NCBI GenBank assembly: GCA_001600635.1 | Contig: BCKL01000019.1 | Span: 1 to 64,000 of the forward strand | Reading direction: 5' to 3' | From: Leucosporidium creatinivorum | Taxonomy: Eukaryota > Basidiomycota > Microbotryomycetes > Leucosporidiales > Leucosporidiaceae | Length of the DNA: 64,000 bases | In this document: positions 1 through 11,985 of the stretch, in pieces | How the letters are laid out: the number at the start of each line of letters is the position of its first letter | Position numbering within the stretch: the first letter of the stretch is position 1 | Made by a program: the position numbers and the translations under genes | The notes under the pieces: generated by a model | Seen by the model: only the letters and a program-made list of their open reading frames with translations | Database searches by the model: none | What the model was told of the DNA's origin: nothing

Positions 1-833
1 TAGCTGTAGCATAGTAGACTCAAACTCTGTGCTCTCAGGCTCCCCTGCTGCCCCGCTCCCAGCTCTCGACGGGGTCAAGCTTCGGCGCTCGGCTCAAGCC
101 ACAAGCGAAGAGGGACGGCTGTAGCTTTACAAGTCCCAAGACCCTCCCCCTATCTCGGCAACGCAGTAACCACTTTGCTACAACGCCTAAAGAGATAACA
201 GCTAATCCCTCTCTGACCAACTCAGTCTCGCCGATGGAGCAGAGACAGCGGAAGGGAGGGGAAAGAGCAGCGCCGAGGTCCGAGTCGACAGTATGGTCAA
301 GCCTTCTCAGTCGCCTTGAAGGGTCTCACTGGTAGCTGTAGCATAGTAGACTCAAACTCTGTGCTCTCAGGCTCCCCTGCTGCCCCGCTCCCAGCTCCCG
401 ACGGGGTCAAGCTTCGGCGCTCGGCTCAAGCCACAAGCGAAGAGGGACAGCTGTAGCTTTACAAGTCCCAAGACCCTCCCCCTATCTCGGCAACGCAGTA
501 ACCACTCTGCTACAACGCCGTGAGAGATGCAAGCTAATCCCCCTCTGACCAGGTCAGTCTCGCCGGCGGAGCAGAGAGAGCGAGAGGAAGGGTGAGAGCC
601 AGCTGGAAGCGCCGAGGTCAGAGTTGACGGAAGTGTGAAGCCTTCTTGGGTTGGCGGACGAGTCTCAGTCGCATATTTAGTGTAGTAGCATCGATCCCTG
701 TACTCTCAGCCTCCCCTGCTGCCCCGCTCTCAGCTCTCGACTTTAGCGCCTCGGCTCAAGCCAGTAGGCAGGAGAGGCAGCTGTAGCTTTACGGGTGCCA
801 GGACCGCTTCCCATCCTCCGAATACGACGTTTT
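1..833 (-). repeat. tandem ~330-bp repeat array with tRNA-Ser 5' end, left copy
   Basis: About two and a half units lie head to tail. The motif equal to the first ~27 nt of tRNA-Ser, read on the minus strand, ends at 187 in the first unit and 519 in the second, a period of 332 bp. The third unit (about 662-833) is diverged and has lost that motif. Each unit has the tRNA 5' end including the A-box-like TAGCAAAGTGG, a GC-rich middle, and a shared stretch starting near 1 and 333. A weak B-box-like GTTTGAGTCT lies ~155 bp downstream of the A box on the minus strand. The stretch from ~158 to ~390 is nearly identical to 58387-58620 at the other end of the window. A tRNA-derived short repeat or a satellite grown from one is the best reading; the array runs off the left edge. 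Confidence 0.75.
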
Positions 834-996
834 CCTACTCTTCTCTGAATATGTGTAGGATCTCCGGCTCGCTGAACGTCGCCGTCGCTCACAAGCTGCT
901 CACCGCTCGGCGCAATGGGAAGTTGCTCGCCCAAAACTTTCTCACTTCCAATGCGTTCAGTTACATACAGGTTATATACATGCTTGCAAATACAAG

Positions 997-3621
997 CTAC
1001 ATCCCCCTGTCATCCCAGCTCGCCCAACTGAAGGGCACCGGCTCGCTCGTCCCCTCCCCTTCAAAGCCGAGAAACGGGCGATACTCCCCTACACCAAACA
1101 ACTCGCCGTATGAACCAAACTGTCCCGCCCACGGACCATCCAGAGTGAAAGGGTACAAGGCTTCCTCGCACCCAGCCGACGGCAGACCGAAGTCGGTGGG
1201 GAAGGAGGAGGGGAAGGAGGAGGGGCTGCCGAGAGGAAGCGAGGAGGGTGGAGGGGAGTCCCATGGCGCCCATCGTTGACGAAGGCCCTCGAGAATCTCT
1301 GCTGTACTGATGCCGTAGGAGAAGCACTTGCCCATCGAGCGAAGGGCAACGAGACATTGGTCGAGCGAGGCGAGCGAGGGCCGACTCCGCTTGGCTCCGC
1401 CGGTGCGAGGTCGAATGTCGAGCAGGAAGCAGGTACCAGCCATGAAGGCTGTCTGTACTGAGGTGAGAGGCGCGTAGCTGTGGACGAAGCGAAGTCGAGT
1501 CAGCGAGATGTCGAGACGTGCGCGAGCCAGCCCATACGCTGAGCCCTCTGGAGCAGAAGCGGAGAGCTGTGAAACTCACCTCAGACCATACAGCGCATCA
1601 TAACGCTCCAGTAGCACCAAAGCCGTCCTAGCTGCCTCCAAGCACCTCTCCTTTGCTCCCGCAAAAGCGCCTTCGGTGCGCATAAAGTAGGGTCGGTTGT
1701 GCAGGATGATGGTCTTCTGATAGGTGAGGAGGAGGGTGAGGACGTGCGGTGGAGGTGAGCCCGAGGTGGCGGTGGTGACTTGGAGGGCCGGCGGGAGCAT
1801 CGTCTCCCAGGCTTGCAGTTGATGGGCGAGCTCGGCGTAGTTGGTCTCGCTCGCGCTGGGGGAGGATTTGACGTAGAAGAAGGAGAGGATGCGGTCTTGA
1901 ATGGCGGATAGCCGGTGAGTCCAGTGGAAGGTTGTAGAGATCCAAGACGGCGCGTTGAGAGGGTGGGGAGGAGCGACGGAAGGGAAGGTCCAGATGATAG
2001 GCGATTGCCACGGTCGAGCGTCTTCTGCCTCGTCGATGGGCGGTGCCTCGATTCCATGATCCTCGCCGCGGTAGGTGAGGAGAGCTCGGCCCTGAGAGAT
2101 GGACCAGAGCGTCTCCTGGACTCGGATGGTGTAGAAGAGCGAGTCGCGAGCCACCTTCATCGCCGCCGGTATCTCGCCACGCGCGACCTGCTTACTGCAA
2201 TCGATCCCGAGTCCGAGGACGGCGCTCATCCTCATCGAGGTGCCGCAATAGACATAGCCCAACGTCCCTTTCGACAGCGAGGCGTTGACCCTGCGAGCAA
2301 AGGGGCGGAGATCAGCGCCCGAACCAAGCGAGAAGACGGCATAGAGAAACAGCGAGAGAAAGAAGGAGATCAGACTCACGAAGCTACAAGGAGTAGACCC
2401 CTGACGGTGCTCATCATCGGCCTTTCCGCCTCGGTCTCGACGAAGGTGCGCGCCTGGTTGTAGCAGATGACGCTTGCCATCTCGGCGTCTGCGGACTGGA
2501 GGACTCCACCATCCCTACTGACTACCAGCTCGGGGAACGGCTGTACTTGGTCACCTTGCCATAGTCGAAGGCCGACGGCGAGGATGGCGTTGTGGAGGAG
2601 TGGCGAGTAGTCTTGGGTGCGAACGGGGCCGTCGGAGGTGCTGAGGCAGGTGCGCATGTCGGAGCGGAAGGCGTACATGTCGACTACCTGTTGTTTCGAA
2701 GGTCGAAAGTCAACTTATGATCGAGCGAACAGCCGAGCACCCAACAACTCACTCGGCACCAGCTAGCGAAGAACGCCTCGAACAGCTGCAGTACGCTGTC
2801 GTGCACCTCGCGACTAATCCCCAAATCACCAGGAAGATGTCGAGAGTAGTCCAGCTCATTTTGACGAGGACGGACGGCGCCAGAAGGAGGTGAGGCGAAG
2901 GTCTGCTCGGTCGAGAGGGAGCCGAAGGTGCGGGCCGAAGTGGGGCCAAAGAAGACGAGCGAGCCCTCCTCATCAAGCTGGAGTAGAGATAGGTCATTAA
3001 GCCACTTGCTCGGTAGCATACGATGTCAACTCACCTGCAGACGGTCCATCTCCCCCACCCAAGCGCTCTCCTCGTCCGACTGCTCTCCCTCGTCGTCACC
3101 TGCGCGAGCTCGAGTGCACTGTATAGGCATGTCGATAGCCGATAGTGTCGATGTGGATGCAATAGGAGCGGCGGGTATATTGGCTGATGATGCCGTCGCT
3201 TCGGGGATGGCGATTCCCTCGGCGGCGAGCAGCGATTCGAGAAGGGCAACGCGCTCCTCAAGGGTGGTGACTGTAGCCCTGAGTCCATTAATGTACGATG
3301 TACGAGGCTTCCTGCCGTCGACTTCGGCGTAGACGCACTGCAGACCGAACAGCAAGGTCAGCTGCCTCGACTTGAGAACGCGGAATTGCTGCAGCTCGAC
3401 AACGCACCTCTTCTCCGAAATGAGCGCAGGTGGCACAAGGCTGTTCTGTAGAGCATTTGTGCTTCCTATGAGCGGCAAGCGGGCAGGCAGGGAGAGGCGA
3501 GCAAATCGGGTCAGCGGAGAGCGGCTCCAAGTTCCGACGACGAGGGAACTCACCGTCTTCTGCAGCCCAAGCAGGCGCTGGTGGCATAGTGACCTCGCTT
3601 CTGAACTGCTATGTCGGCCAT
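997..3621 (-). CDS. Zn2Cys6 fungal transcription factor
   Basis: Nuclear sequence-specific regulator of the Gal4-like binuclear zinc class. The start at 3621 opens exon 1 (68 nt to 3554), which joins exon 2 in frame. The joined N-terminus gives a perfect CX2CX6CX5CX2CX6C cluster at about residues 17-43 (C17, C20, C27, C33, C36, C43), split by two introns. A leucine-rich coiled coil follows (TLEERVALLESLL), then a fungal_trans-type middle region with the usual motif GTSMRMSAVLGLGID. The last exon begins after a 3' intron near 1580-1480 and ends at the stop at 997-999. About six introns and roughly 720 residues, a normal size for the family. It lies 298 bp downstream of the FAD oxidase on the same strand, so control of that gene is possible but unproven. 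Target genes cannot be read from the sequence. Confidence 0.88.
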
Positions 3622-3919
3622 TGTTGCTCAAACAACGCTCCTCGAGTCGAAGAAGCAAAGTGACGAGAAAGACGGAGGCGAAGGAGGAGCGGCCGAGCGG
3701 GGAAGCTGATAAGGGTGCGAGATTCGGCAGGGCGACTTGGAAACCACGACCAAGCTTGCTGTGTAGCTACAGAGCTCACTTGTCGGACAGCACTGTTCAA
3801 TAACACGGCGCTCTGCTTGCTTGCAGTGCTCGCTCTTGCGTTAAATTTGCCCTTCGAAGCATCGCCGAACTCTGCTCTGGCTCGCGTTCGGCAGTCTCTA
3901 CTACGCCCAAATACAAAAA

Positions 3920-5669
3920 CTACAGCCTCTCATCGTGCTTCCAGCCCTTGGCTTCACTCAGGTCTTTCGTCGGTACGCTGATGTTGAGCGAAGTGTTGGG
4001 TACAGCACGACGAGGACCCCAAGCCCACGCCTTGGCGAGCTCCTCGTCGAGCGACCCCTCAAGGACCTGCTGCACGTATTTGCCCAGGATGGGGAGGAAC
4101 TATCGAGAGAAGAGAGTAAGTTGAAGTCTGCGTCGCCGGCGAGCGATGGAAGCCTCTGCACACCTTGAAAGCATGTGCCGAGCCTCCGCCGGCGACGAGC
4201 AGCCCCGGAGTCGGATGCTTCGAGATGATGAGATGGGCGTCCGGCGTCTCGGCATCCCAGCAAAGGCGTTGATAGCTGAACGGGCGTTGGGCGAGGGAAG
4301 GAACACACTCGGTGAGGAATCTGCGGACGAGCGCTTGCGCTTCGGCGGGGATGCCGTCGCTCGGATGCTCGGCCTTCGAGCGAGGGTAGGACAGGGTCGG
4401 CGAGACGTGGCGGGTGTACTTTGATGGAGAGAGACGTCAGCAGAGCTCACGGCATCGCAGAGAGGGGGGTAGCGTACCCCGAGCAGCTGGGGAGCGACCT
4501 TGAGCTTCCGGTTCTCGGCGTCGGGCTCAAACATGTACCCGAGCTATGACAGAGAAACGTCAGCCAAGACACTGGTAGCGTTTGATCGAAACGATTGGCT
4601 TACAACTCGGTTGTTGATGACAGGCCCGTTCGCCCAGAGCGCCGCTTCCTCCTCGGTGAGGTCGATGTGGACGAGACACCAACTGTATCACAGCGAGGTC
4701 GAAATGAAGCAAGTCAGTGGATACCTTCAAGGTCCTGGGCGCTGCAGAGTATAGCAGAAAGGCCTCAGATGACTCACGCCTTGGCGACTATCATTCCATC
4801 GACGTCGAGCAGCCTGCTCAGCCAAGCTCCCATACACAGTATTGTCTGACTGGCTCGGTACTCCTTGCCACTCTCAGTCTTGACCCCAACGACGTCTTTC
4901 CTGTCAGTCGAGTACAGGAGAGACTTGGCAGCGCCGTCCGCGCCCGAGTTGAAGCGAACGCCGAGACGACGGCATTCGTCGGCGAGAGCGGTAAGAGCCA
5001 TCTCTGCATGAGTCCAGCCTGCTTCAGGGATGTAGACCGCTCTCCAGTCCCTTTTGGAGAGCAGGACAGTGAAGAGCAAGGTCAGCGCGAGCTCGAGCCT
5101 TCGGCGTTCCCGCGCCGAGCGGAGAATCACTTCATCTCTCCCTGCATGAACGGCGCCTTGGCGAGGTAGTCCTCCTTGGTCTTGAGCTCTATCATCTCCG
5201 CTCCGAGCGCCTTCGAGTTGTCGCAAGCCTGCTGCCAATCGTTGATGGAGGCCTGACTCTCGCCCGAGACCGCGAAGACGTATCCTGCTCCATGGTAAGC
5301 AGGTTTGAGCAGCGGGTTGGTGATCCAAGCATCGCGAGCTTCGACAGCGAGACGAGCGTAGAGCGGGTTCGAGTATTGGGTGCGAAAGACCTGTACGCGA
5401 AGTCAGCGAGAGTTTCGGCGCAAGCGGGGAACGGCACACCTTGTTCAAATCGTGGCCGGCAGAGGCGATGGATGGTGCTTCATGCTTGTCAATGACGGTG
5501 ATGGACGTGTAGCCTTCCTTGGCTAGCTGCCACGCCGTTGAGAGGCCAAATGTACCAGCGCCCTGCATCGGCGAGGGGAAGGGTCAGCTTGGGAAGGTCG
5601 ACGAGTGGTGCTGGAGCAGCAAGTAGCACTCACGACGATCAAGATGGAGTCGCTTTTGTCGACGGTCAT
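3920..5669 (-). CDS. FAD-dependent amine/amino-acid oxidase (sarcosine oxidase / fructosyl-amino-acid oxidase type)
   Basis: Flavoprotein of the DAO superfamily expected to oxidise a secondary amine or glycated amino acid, releasing hydrogen peroxide. The first exon (from 5669) encodes a short beta strand, SDSILIV, and splices directly into GAGTFGLSTAWQLAKEG, giving the Rossmann GxGxxG dinucleotide-binding motif at about residues 13-18. The next segment, EAPSIASAGHDLNKV, is typical of the sarcosine and fructosyl-amino-acid oxidase group. Further in-frame pieces are VYIPEAGWTHAEMALTAL, TILCMGAWLSRLLD and, near the C-terminus, LCWDAETPDAHLIISKHP followed by GLLVAGGGSAHAFK, the second FAD contact. 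About six short introns; roughly 430 residues. No secretion signal is seen, and the C-terminus (HDERL) has no clear peroxisomal SKL signal. Substrate is not resolvable; L-pipecolate or saccharopine oxidase are alternatives. Confidence 0.88.
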
Positions 5670-6589
5670 CTTGGCTGTGTATGAAGAGCGAGAAGAGCTT
5701 GGTCCTGTCGCGTTTCTTGAGGGGAGCGGAATCAATCTCCTGGATGACCTCTGCAGCAAGTTCCTCGGCCTGCCCGCCTCTTCCTGATCTTATCGAAGAC
5801 AGATACTGCTCTGACGGCTGTTATGTACAATCCTGCAACCTGCTTGCCCCTCTAGCTCCTGTTGGAAGTGTCAGAGGAGAGTCGAGCGCTGCGAGCGAAG
5901 GAGGAGAGGGGGATCCAAGCTCGACTTGAACAAGTTCCGAGACGAGAGCGCTGAGTACTGAGTTGCTGTACCGACCTACAAGCTGTGGACCGAGAGCTGC
6001 ACGACCATCTTGCCCTCCCGCGAGATCTACCGTCGGCGCTGCGCCGCTTCCCGCTTCGGCCGGGAGCTGCGATTGCTTCGCAAGGAGGTGGGCAAGGAAA
6101 GCGAGCTGCTGGCTGATAGCACGTACTGGGTGAAGCGCTACAAACCTAGAGGAATCCGATAGCTGTCCTACAGCAAGCACAGCGACAGAAATATCGTATT
6201 TGAGTACAGTTCTCGAGATAGAAATGACCGCGCGGAGGAGGTGTGCCGAAACCGCTGGCCGAGCGAGCTGTAGTGCTTCCAAGTGCTCGGGAGCAGTCTA
6301 GAAAGCTACATGATCTTCACATACAACCAACAGCTGTACCAGGAATCTGCCTAGCCAAGTCGAAGGTAGGCAAGAAACGCCGAGCTGGGAGCTCAAGCAA
6401 ACGCTGCGCAAAGAGCTCGCTCGCTCCTTGACCCTGTTCACATCACTCGTCGTTTCAACTCGCCTCGCAGGAGCAGCCAGAGCAAGCCTATCGACCTACA
6501 GCAGCGCTCCCCCTCGCCCACTCATCTACAGCTCCCCTGCTACTGGCTTCCAAGGCAGCCCAGCTTTCGGCCGCGCTTCGACGAGGAGG
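5670..6589. promoter_or_regulatory. divergent intergenic region between FAD oxidase and C2H2 regulator
   Basis: About 0.9 kb without a supportable gene. It should hold promoters of the minus-strand oxidase and the plus-strand zinc-finger gene. Just before 6470 a typical intron 3' end (TTGAC, pyrimidine stretch, CTCGCAG) suggests that the zinc-finger gene has a 5'-leader intron. I see no clear TATA element or dyad. Confidence 0.5.
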
Positions 6590-8528
6590 ATGAGCGTACC
6601 AGACTTGTCAGTCGATAGCCGGGGACACGACGACGCGAGGGAAGCTGTAGCGCATCACTATCAGCAGCGAGGGAGAGAATCAGCACCCGTATCGCTCGAC
6701 GGCATCGCGCCCGAGTTGAGGAGCCTGGGTGAGGTCAGCGGAGGGAGCAGGCGCGGTTCGTTGCAGCCCTCGCCGGCTGGCTCGCCCTTGCTGCAGCACC
6801 ACGGATCTATCAGCAGTACTACGAGCAGCGGAGGCGCCTTCTCACCCATGATGGGCTCGGTCTCTCAGCTGCCCAGCGTCAACAAGCTCAGCGGGGGCGG
6901 TCAGCTCGAAAATCAGGGTCGGCCAAACCAGTACTATGTACGTTCTCGCTCGGGCTCAGTCTACTCTCGTCGCTCGCTAACCCCGCCCCGCTCGCTCCAC
7001 AGTCGAGCTACGAGCAGACGGCCTTCTATCCTCCGCCGACGCAGCAAGGCTTCGCTCGGCCTCCGCCGCCACCTTCCAACCGACTCCCGCATCCTCAGCA
7101 TCAAAACAACTACGCTCCTCCTCCCCCTCCCGGTCACTACCGTCAAAACGGCAACTCCAACGGAAACGGCTACGCTTCGCAGCCCGCTTCGCTCCCTCCA
7201 CTTTCTCTCCCCTCCCTCAACAACGACACCTCCTCCTCATCAGCTTCAGCAGCTCCCTCCTACAACCATCTTCCACCAAGCCATGGCTACCAACAGCAGC
7301 TCCCTCACCCGAACCAGCAGCCTCCTCATCGCACCTACGCCTCCTACCCCGCGCCTCAGCTCCAAGACCGAAACGGTGATATGCCGGTCCAGCATCTGCA
7401 GTCTGCCTCAAGTGGAGGGCATCAATCGTACGCCGGCCGCGAGACGTGGCAGGGAGGCCAGCAGCAGCAGCAGCACTTCCCCTACGGCCGAGATTCGGCG
7501 CCAGCGGGAAGCATGGCGGACGGGAGGAAGCGAGGAAGGGCAGGAGGCGCTGGGATTCCAGTCAGTGAGATCGATTCTGGCGAGGAGGGTGGAAGCGGCG
7601 GGGAAGGCTCGAATGGGCGCGAGGCCGAGTGGTCGGAAGGCGAGAGCGGCGATTTGGAGCAGCACCAGGCGGCGGCTAAGAGGTCGAGGATGCTCGAAAC
7701 GCAGCTCGAAACGGAGAGGGAACAGCAGCGAGGCATCGACGATATCCTCACCTCGGCCGTCGCCAACTCCATGCCCGCCGCCCCTCGCCCTCCTCTCCAG
7801 CAGCCGCCCGCTCCTCGTCAAGGGAGCCGAGCCGCCAAACCACCTCCCGAGAAGAAGTTCGTGAGTCGCTGTTTTACACTTCTTCGATATAAGGCGATCT
7901 CGTGAAGCTGACCTCTCCAAATGATGTAGGTTTGCCCTCATACTGGCTGCAACAGGGCCTTCGCGCGCAACTTCAACCTCCAGAGCCACATCAAGTCGCA
8001 CATGGGAGTCCGAGACTGTGAGTAGTTCAGTGAGCTTGGTATCTCGCCTCTCGAACCCTTCACTGATCTTCTTCGTCTTCTTCCCACCCTCTGCCACCCT
8101 CTCCCTCTCGGCGTTCCTCTGCTCCCATCCCCTCGCACTCTGCTCAACGACTCGGCTCACCTCGACATCACCATCTCCCACTCGGACACCGCTCGATACC
8201 CCACCGCTGCACCCCTGTCCCTCCCCTCGTCTCGCTCATCTCCCCTCGCTCCTGATCTCGCTCTCGCCTACGATTAATAGTCAGCTGCCCCGAGTGCTCT
8301 AAGAAGTTCTCGCGCAAGCACGACTGCGCTCGTCACTGCATCGCTATCCACGGCTACAACAAGGAGACGGGCCAACCGCCCGAGCATTTGCTGGCCGCGC
8401 GTGAGGAGAGGGAGAGGGAGGCGGCGCATAGGGAGAGGCGAGAGAGGCGGGAGCAGGCGATGAGGGAGGATATGAGGCTTGGAGAGGGACATATGGGCTT
8501 GCCCATGGGGAGGGAGCTGCCTCAGTAA
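6590..8528 (+). CDS. C2H2 zinc-finger transcription factor with Q/P/S-rich N-terminus
   Basis: Nuclear DNA-binding regulator with two adjacent C-terminal C2H2 fingers: CPHTGCNRAFARNFNLQSH (about 7930-8000) and, after a 263-bp intron (8018-8280), CPECSKKFSRKHDCARH (about 8286-8345). The fingers are joined by a Kruppel-like linker (IKSHMGVRDFS). The ~400-residue N-terminal part is low in complexity: Ser/Pro-rich, a PPPP-rich block, poly-Gln near 7460, then an acidic/basic region before the fingers. The tail is a charged helix rich in ERERE and RRERR. Finger spacing and residues resemble the Crz1/Prz1 class, but that is too weak for a name. The ATG at 6590 is the first one in the open frame; the same frame is open upstream of it to about 6428 without an ATG, and the acceptor near 6470 suggests a leader intron. 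About 515 residues. Confidence 0.85.
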
Positions 8529-8536
8529 ATCGAGAA

Positions 8537-8603
8537 GTAAGTCTTGGACTCGTCTCTGAACTCGGTCGAACTCGTGCGTTTGCTGACTGTGACACTTCCG
8601 CAG
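8537..8603 (+). other. probable 3'-UTR intron of the C2H2 regulator
   Basis: Only 8 bases after the TAA stop (8526-8528) there is a GTAAGT donor, then GCTGAC near 8582 and a CCGCAG acceptor at 8601-8603. Size and signals match the coding introns nearby. So close to the stop it would not be expected to trigger nonsense-mediated decay. Confidence 0.5.
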
Positions 8604-9211
8604 CCTGCTCTTCTCGACACTCACCTTACGACCATCTCAGTACTTTCTCCCTGCGCCCCTTCCCCGTCCACCTTTCTTCGGCGCATCCTTACGACCCCTC
8701 CCCTCTTCGCCCTCGTCGACCGCTTCGCCGCCCGTAACGACACGACACCTACCACGCTTCCCCATCAAAATACCTCAGCAAGCACATACCCTTCCCTCGC
8801 ATTTCTCCTCCCACATGCCGTCCTGCCGTCTTCTCCTCGACTCGGCTCGGCTCGACCCTCCTCGCCCTCGCGCGGAGGCGGCTGTCGAGCCGCTTGTTCA
8901 TACGTTGCTGTGCATAGAGCTTCACCTTTCGTCATCTCGTTCGCAATACGATACATCTGTCAAAACTACGACTCCAAGCGGAAGCGAGCGAGTGTCGGCC
9001 TGCGCGAGAGGTTTCGCCGAGGTAGTTTGAAAAACTCTTCGCCGAGGTCAATCTCGAGAAAGAGAGAGATGAAACAGACGAATCCTTTGATAACAACGAG
9101 TAACCACAGCTCTAGCGAGATTTAACTACAGACCCCTTGACCCTACGCAACTCCCCTCCCGACCGAGAGCCCGACCGAGAAACCTCGAGAATCCGACACG
9201 AAAGCTACAAG
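8604..9211. other. intergenic region between convergent genes
   Basis: About 0.6 kb separating the ends of two convergent genes. It is pyrimidine-rich on the plus strand in its first half and more purine-rich around 8975-9110. No coding region, RNA gene or repeat is supported; it should hold both 3' UTRs. Confidence 0.5.
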
Positions 9212-11985
9212 CTAGGTGGTGTAGTGGAAGTGAGGGTTCTCAAAGTCGGTCTGATCCTGCCAGCTCTCGATGAGATCCTCCTTGCCGACGCGCGAAGCCT
9301 CGTACTCGGCGAGTTGGGCGGCCTTCTTCTTGTTGAGCCAGGCGCAGTAAGCCCAGAAGACGGCCAGAAGAGCCATGGCAATGGCGTAACAGGCCAGCAT
9401 GGAGGCGACTCCCGAGGTGTACTTGGGTGCTTGGTTCGCCTTGAACGTTTGAGGGCCTGTGGAGCGCCGAGTCGGTGAGCTCCGAGCGAGGAAGAGAGCC
9501 AGGTCATCTCGTGAAGCGTACCAACAATGTTTCCGACACAGTAGCCCATGTAGGCGATGGCGTAGGTCTGGTCAGCGGGATCAGAACTGGTCAGCCCGAC
9601 TTCTCGGCGATCAAGTCGCCCGAAAGGGGATCGGCTTACGAGTCCCTTTTTGGTGTATCCGCCGGTGTTGGCGTACATGAGGGCTTTGGAGGCATCTTTG
9701 AGTCAGCTCGTGGTCTCCTCGACGTGTTTCAAGTTCAGAGCAGCCGAACAAGGAGCTTCGTCCGCCAGCTGCTCGGCTTTCCGCGTCCAGAACTCGCTCA
9801 ACTCACCCGCTGTGTTCGTGTAAGGACCCCAGTAGAAGAAGACCATGTAAAGACCTGCGAGAGAGCCTCCGATGTTGCTTCTGGGGACAACGTAGAGGAC
9901 GATGACGCCGGCGAAGGGGGCCAGGCAGCCGATGATGGTGACCAGGAAGCGACGACCAGTCTTGACGGCGAGGTAAGCCATAACAATGGACGAGATCCAT
10001 GAGATGACTCCGGTAGGAATGGCAAGGAGCTGCAATGGAGGTTCGAAAGTCAGCGCCAAGTTCTCAGCCGAGCCGTCAGAGCAGCAGTCAGAGTGCGTGA
10101 TCATACAGTAGTCTGCTTGGTAGTGAATCCTAGACTAGCTACAATGATCGAGTTGAAGGTGAGGACTCCTCCGTTGGGCACGTTCAAGCAGAGGTTGATG
10201 AGGAAGTAGAAGTAGGTTTTCGGATCCCTGCGAGGCGTGCAGAGTTAGCGGTGCGACTTTGGGAGATGGTATGAGCCTTGACGAGGCATACTTGAGCGTC
10301 TCGACGACCCTGTGAGCAGAGAAAGCTCGACGTCAGCAACAGCCGAGCGTGGACGAGCGGCAACTGCCGAGCGCCGACACGTACTGCGACATCTTGAAGA
10401 CCTTGTTCTCCATACCCGTCCTGTTGTCGGTAGTGCGCATGACGGCGATGACTTTCTCGCGGTCGGTCTGCAGCGTACGGGGTCAAGGTCAGCTCTTGCA
10501 GGCGGTTCAGGAGGCTCAACTCACAAGCCACCAAGCGGTTGTGGGCGAATCGGGGAGGAGGAACCACATGGGGATAGCCCTGCGGATGCGTGAAGGTGAG
10601 CATGTATAAGTAGAGCTGAGTGCATCCCGCCCTCACCAGAGGAAAGTGATGACTGCAGCAAAAGGCAGAGTCAGCGCCGAGCCGAGGAAGGAAGCTCTGA
10701 AGGCGAAGCAGTTAGGTGACTTACTGCCGACGAGGATGAAGAGGAGCTGCCATTGCTTGAAGTGGTCCCTGGGAGCCATGTTCGCGCAGGCGTAGCTCAA
10801 CAGACCGTTCATCACCGAAGAGAGGGTGGAGAAGATGACGGCTGTCCTCCATGGCTGCTCCTCTTTCCTCCACCACATGGCGACTATGAGGCCGAAGCCG
10901 CCAAAGATGCAAGATTCAAAGATGCCGAGGATGAAGCGAACGATCTGCCGATCCGAGGTCAGCGCTGGATCGAGCGCCGAGCTGACTCAGCTGAGTCTGA
11001 GGTCGGCTCACCATGAGGCCAGTGAAGTTCTTGACACCAGCAGAGGCCAGCAGTAATATTCCCCAGATCATGACGTTGGCCGAGAGCCACTTGCCTACGT
11101 GAGTAAGGCCAATCAGCGCTTTGAACCCGGCTCGGCGATGGCGAGTGAGGAGAAACGTACCAGCGGGGACGCGCTGCATGATGGTAAGAGATGGGATGAC
11201 GGCGAGGATAGCTCCAAAGTAGATGATGGATGAGACCCAGGAGTATTGCTGTGAAGGGAGGAGCGAGTCAGCTGTGAGCAACCTTGGGCTTAGCCGAGGA
11301 GCAAGACGGTGCTAGAGAGGGAGCAGGGTCACGTACTTGGCCAACAAGGTGATTATCGGCCCGAAGCCCGAAGACTGCAGCCGTTCCGATACACACCTCT
11401 ACAAGAAGGGACGATGTGGGAAGGTAGGGAAAGGAGAGAAGAGGAGGTCGGTGAGCTCGGTCGAGAGTTCAGACGGCAAGAACGGCTCGCTCGTCGCCTC
11501 GGAGACCCAAACTCACTGTCAACAGCACCCATCATCAGAGCAAACTGCGAGAGGGTCATGATGATGGGGTCGATCTGAGCGGAGACGAGTTCCGAAGCCG
11601 ACGGGGGAAAAGGTGAGGGGAAGATTGGGCGGAAGGCGAGGCGCGAAGGAGGGTTGTCGGGGTACATGAGGACAGCGAAGAGGATCAGTACATGGTACTT
11701 GTAACACGGAAGCATCTCCCGCGCCACTCGGTGGCAAAGGAGGGGAGAAGGAGCCTCGTGACTGACCTTCCAGCGAAGCATTCGGCGCTCCTCCTCCTTA
11801 GTCCAGGGGGCGAGTAGCTCGGCCGCATCAGGTCGCTTTGCAATCTCGGCGAGCCACGAGCCAGCAACGTCGAGCTCCTTGACCGTGGCGCCGTCTGCAA
11901 GGACATTCTTCACGTCGGCGGAGAGCGGCTCGACCTTGGCGGCACCGGCTTCCTTGTCATGTTCATCGAAGGAGGAGGAGGTCAT
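9212..11985 (-). CDS. MFS anion:cation symporter, allantoate permease (Dal5) family
   Basis: Plasma-membrane proton-coupled uptake carrier for a small organic anion. The start at 11985 gives MTSSSFDEHDKEAGAAKVEP, a soluble acidic N-terminus, then WTKEEERRMLRWK just before the first membrane span, a hallmark of the Dal5/Tna1 group. Downstream pieces match this group: SDPADQTYAIAYMGYCVGNI, then a last span (MLACYAIAMALLAVFWAYCA) and the characteristic tail DFENPHFHYTT. The gene is broken by many short introns, and the expected product is about 500 residues with 12 spans. It is divergent from 5-oxoprolinase across 350 bp, so pyroglutamate or a related cyclic amide or carboxylate is the best substrate guess. 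Allantoate, ureidosuccinate, nicotinate and dipeptides are carried by relatives, so the substrate stays open. Confidence 0.88.

Noticed and set aside
35-220. Open frame on the minus strand (and a near-identical one at 58594-58854) that looks like a small conserved protein
   Set aside because: It is a translation of the tRNA-like repeat; both copies fall exactly on the repeat unit and have no other coding evidence.
6428-6589. In-frame upstream extension of the C2H2 regulator
   Set aside because: No ATG exists in this stretch and an intron-like acceptor near 6470 interrupts it, so the first ATG at 6590 was used.
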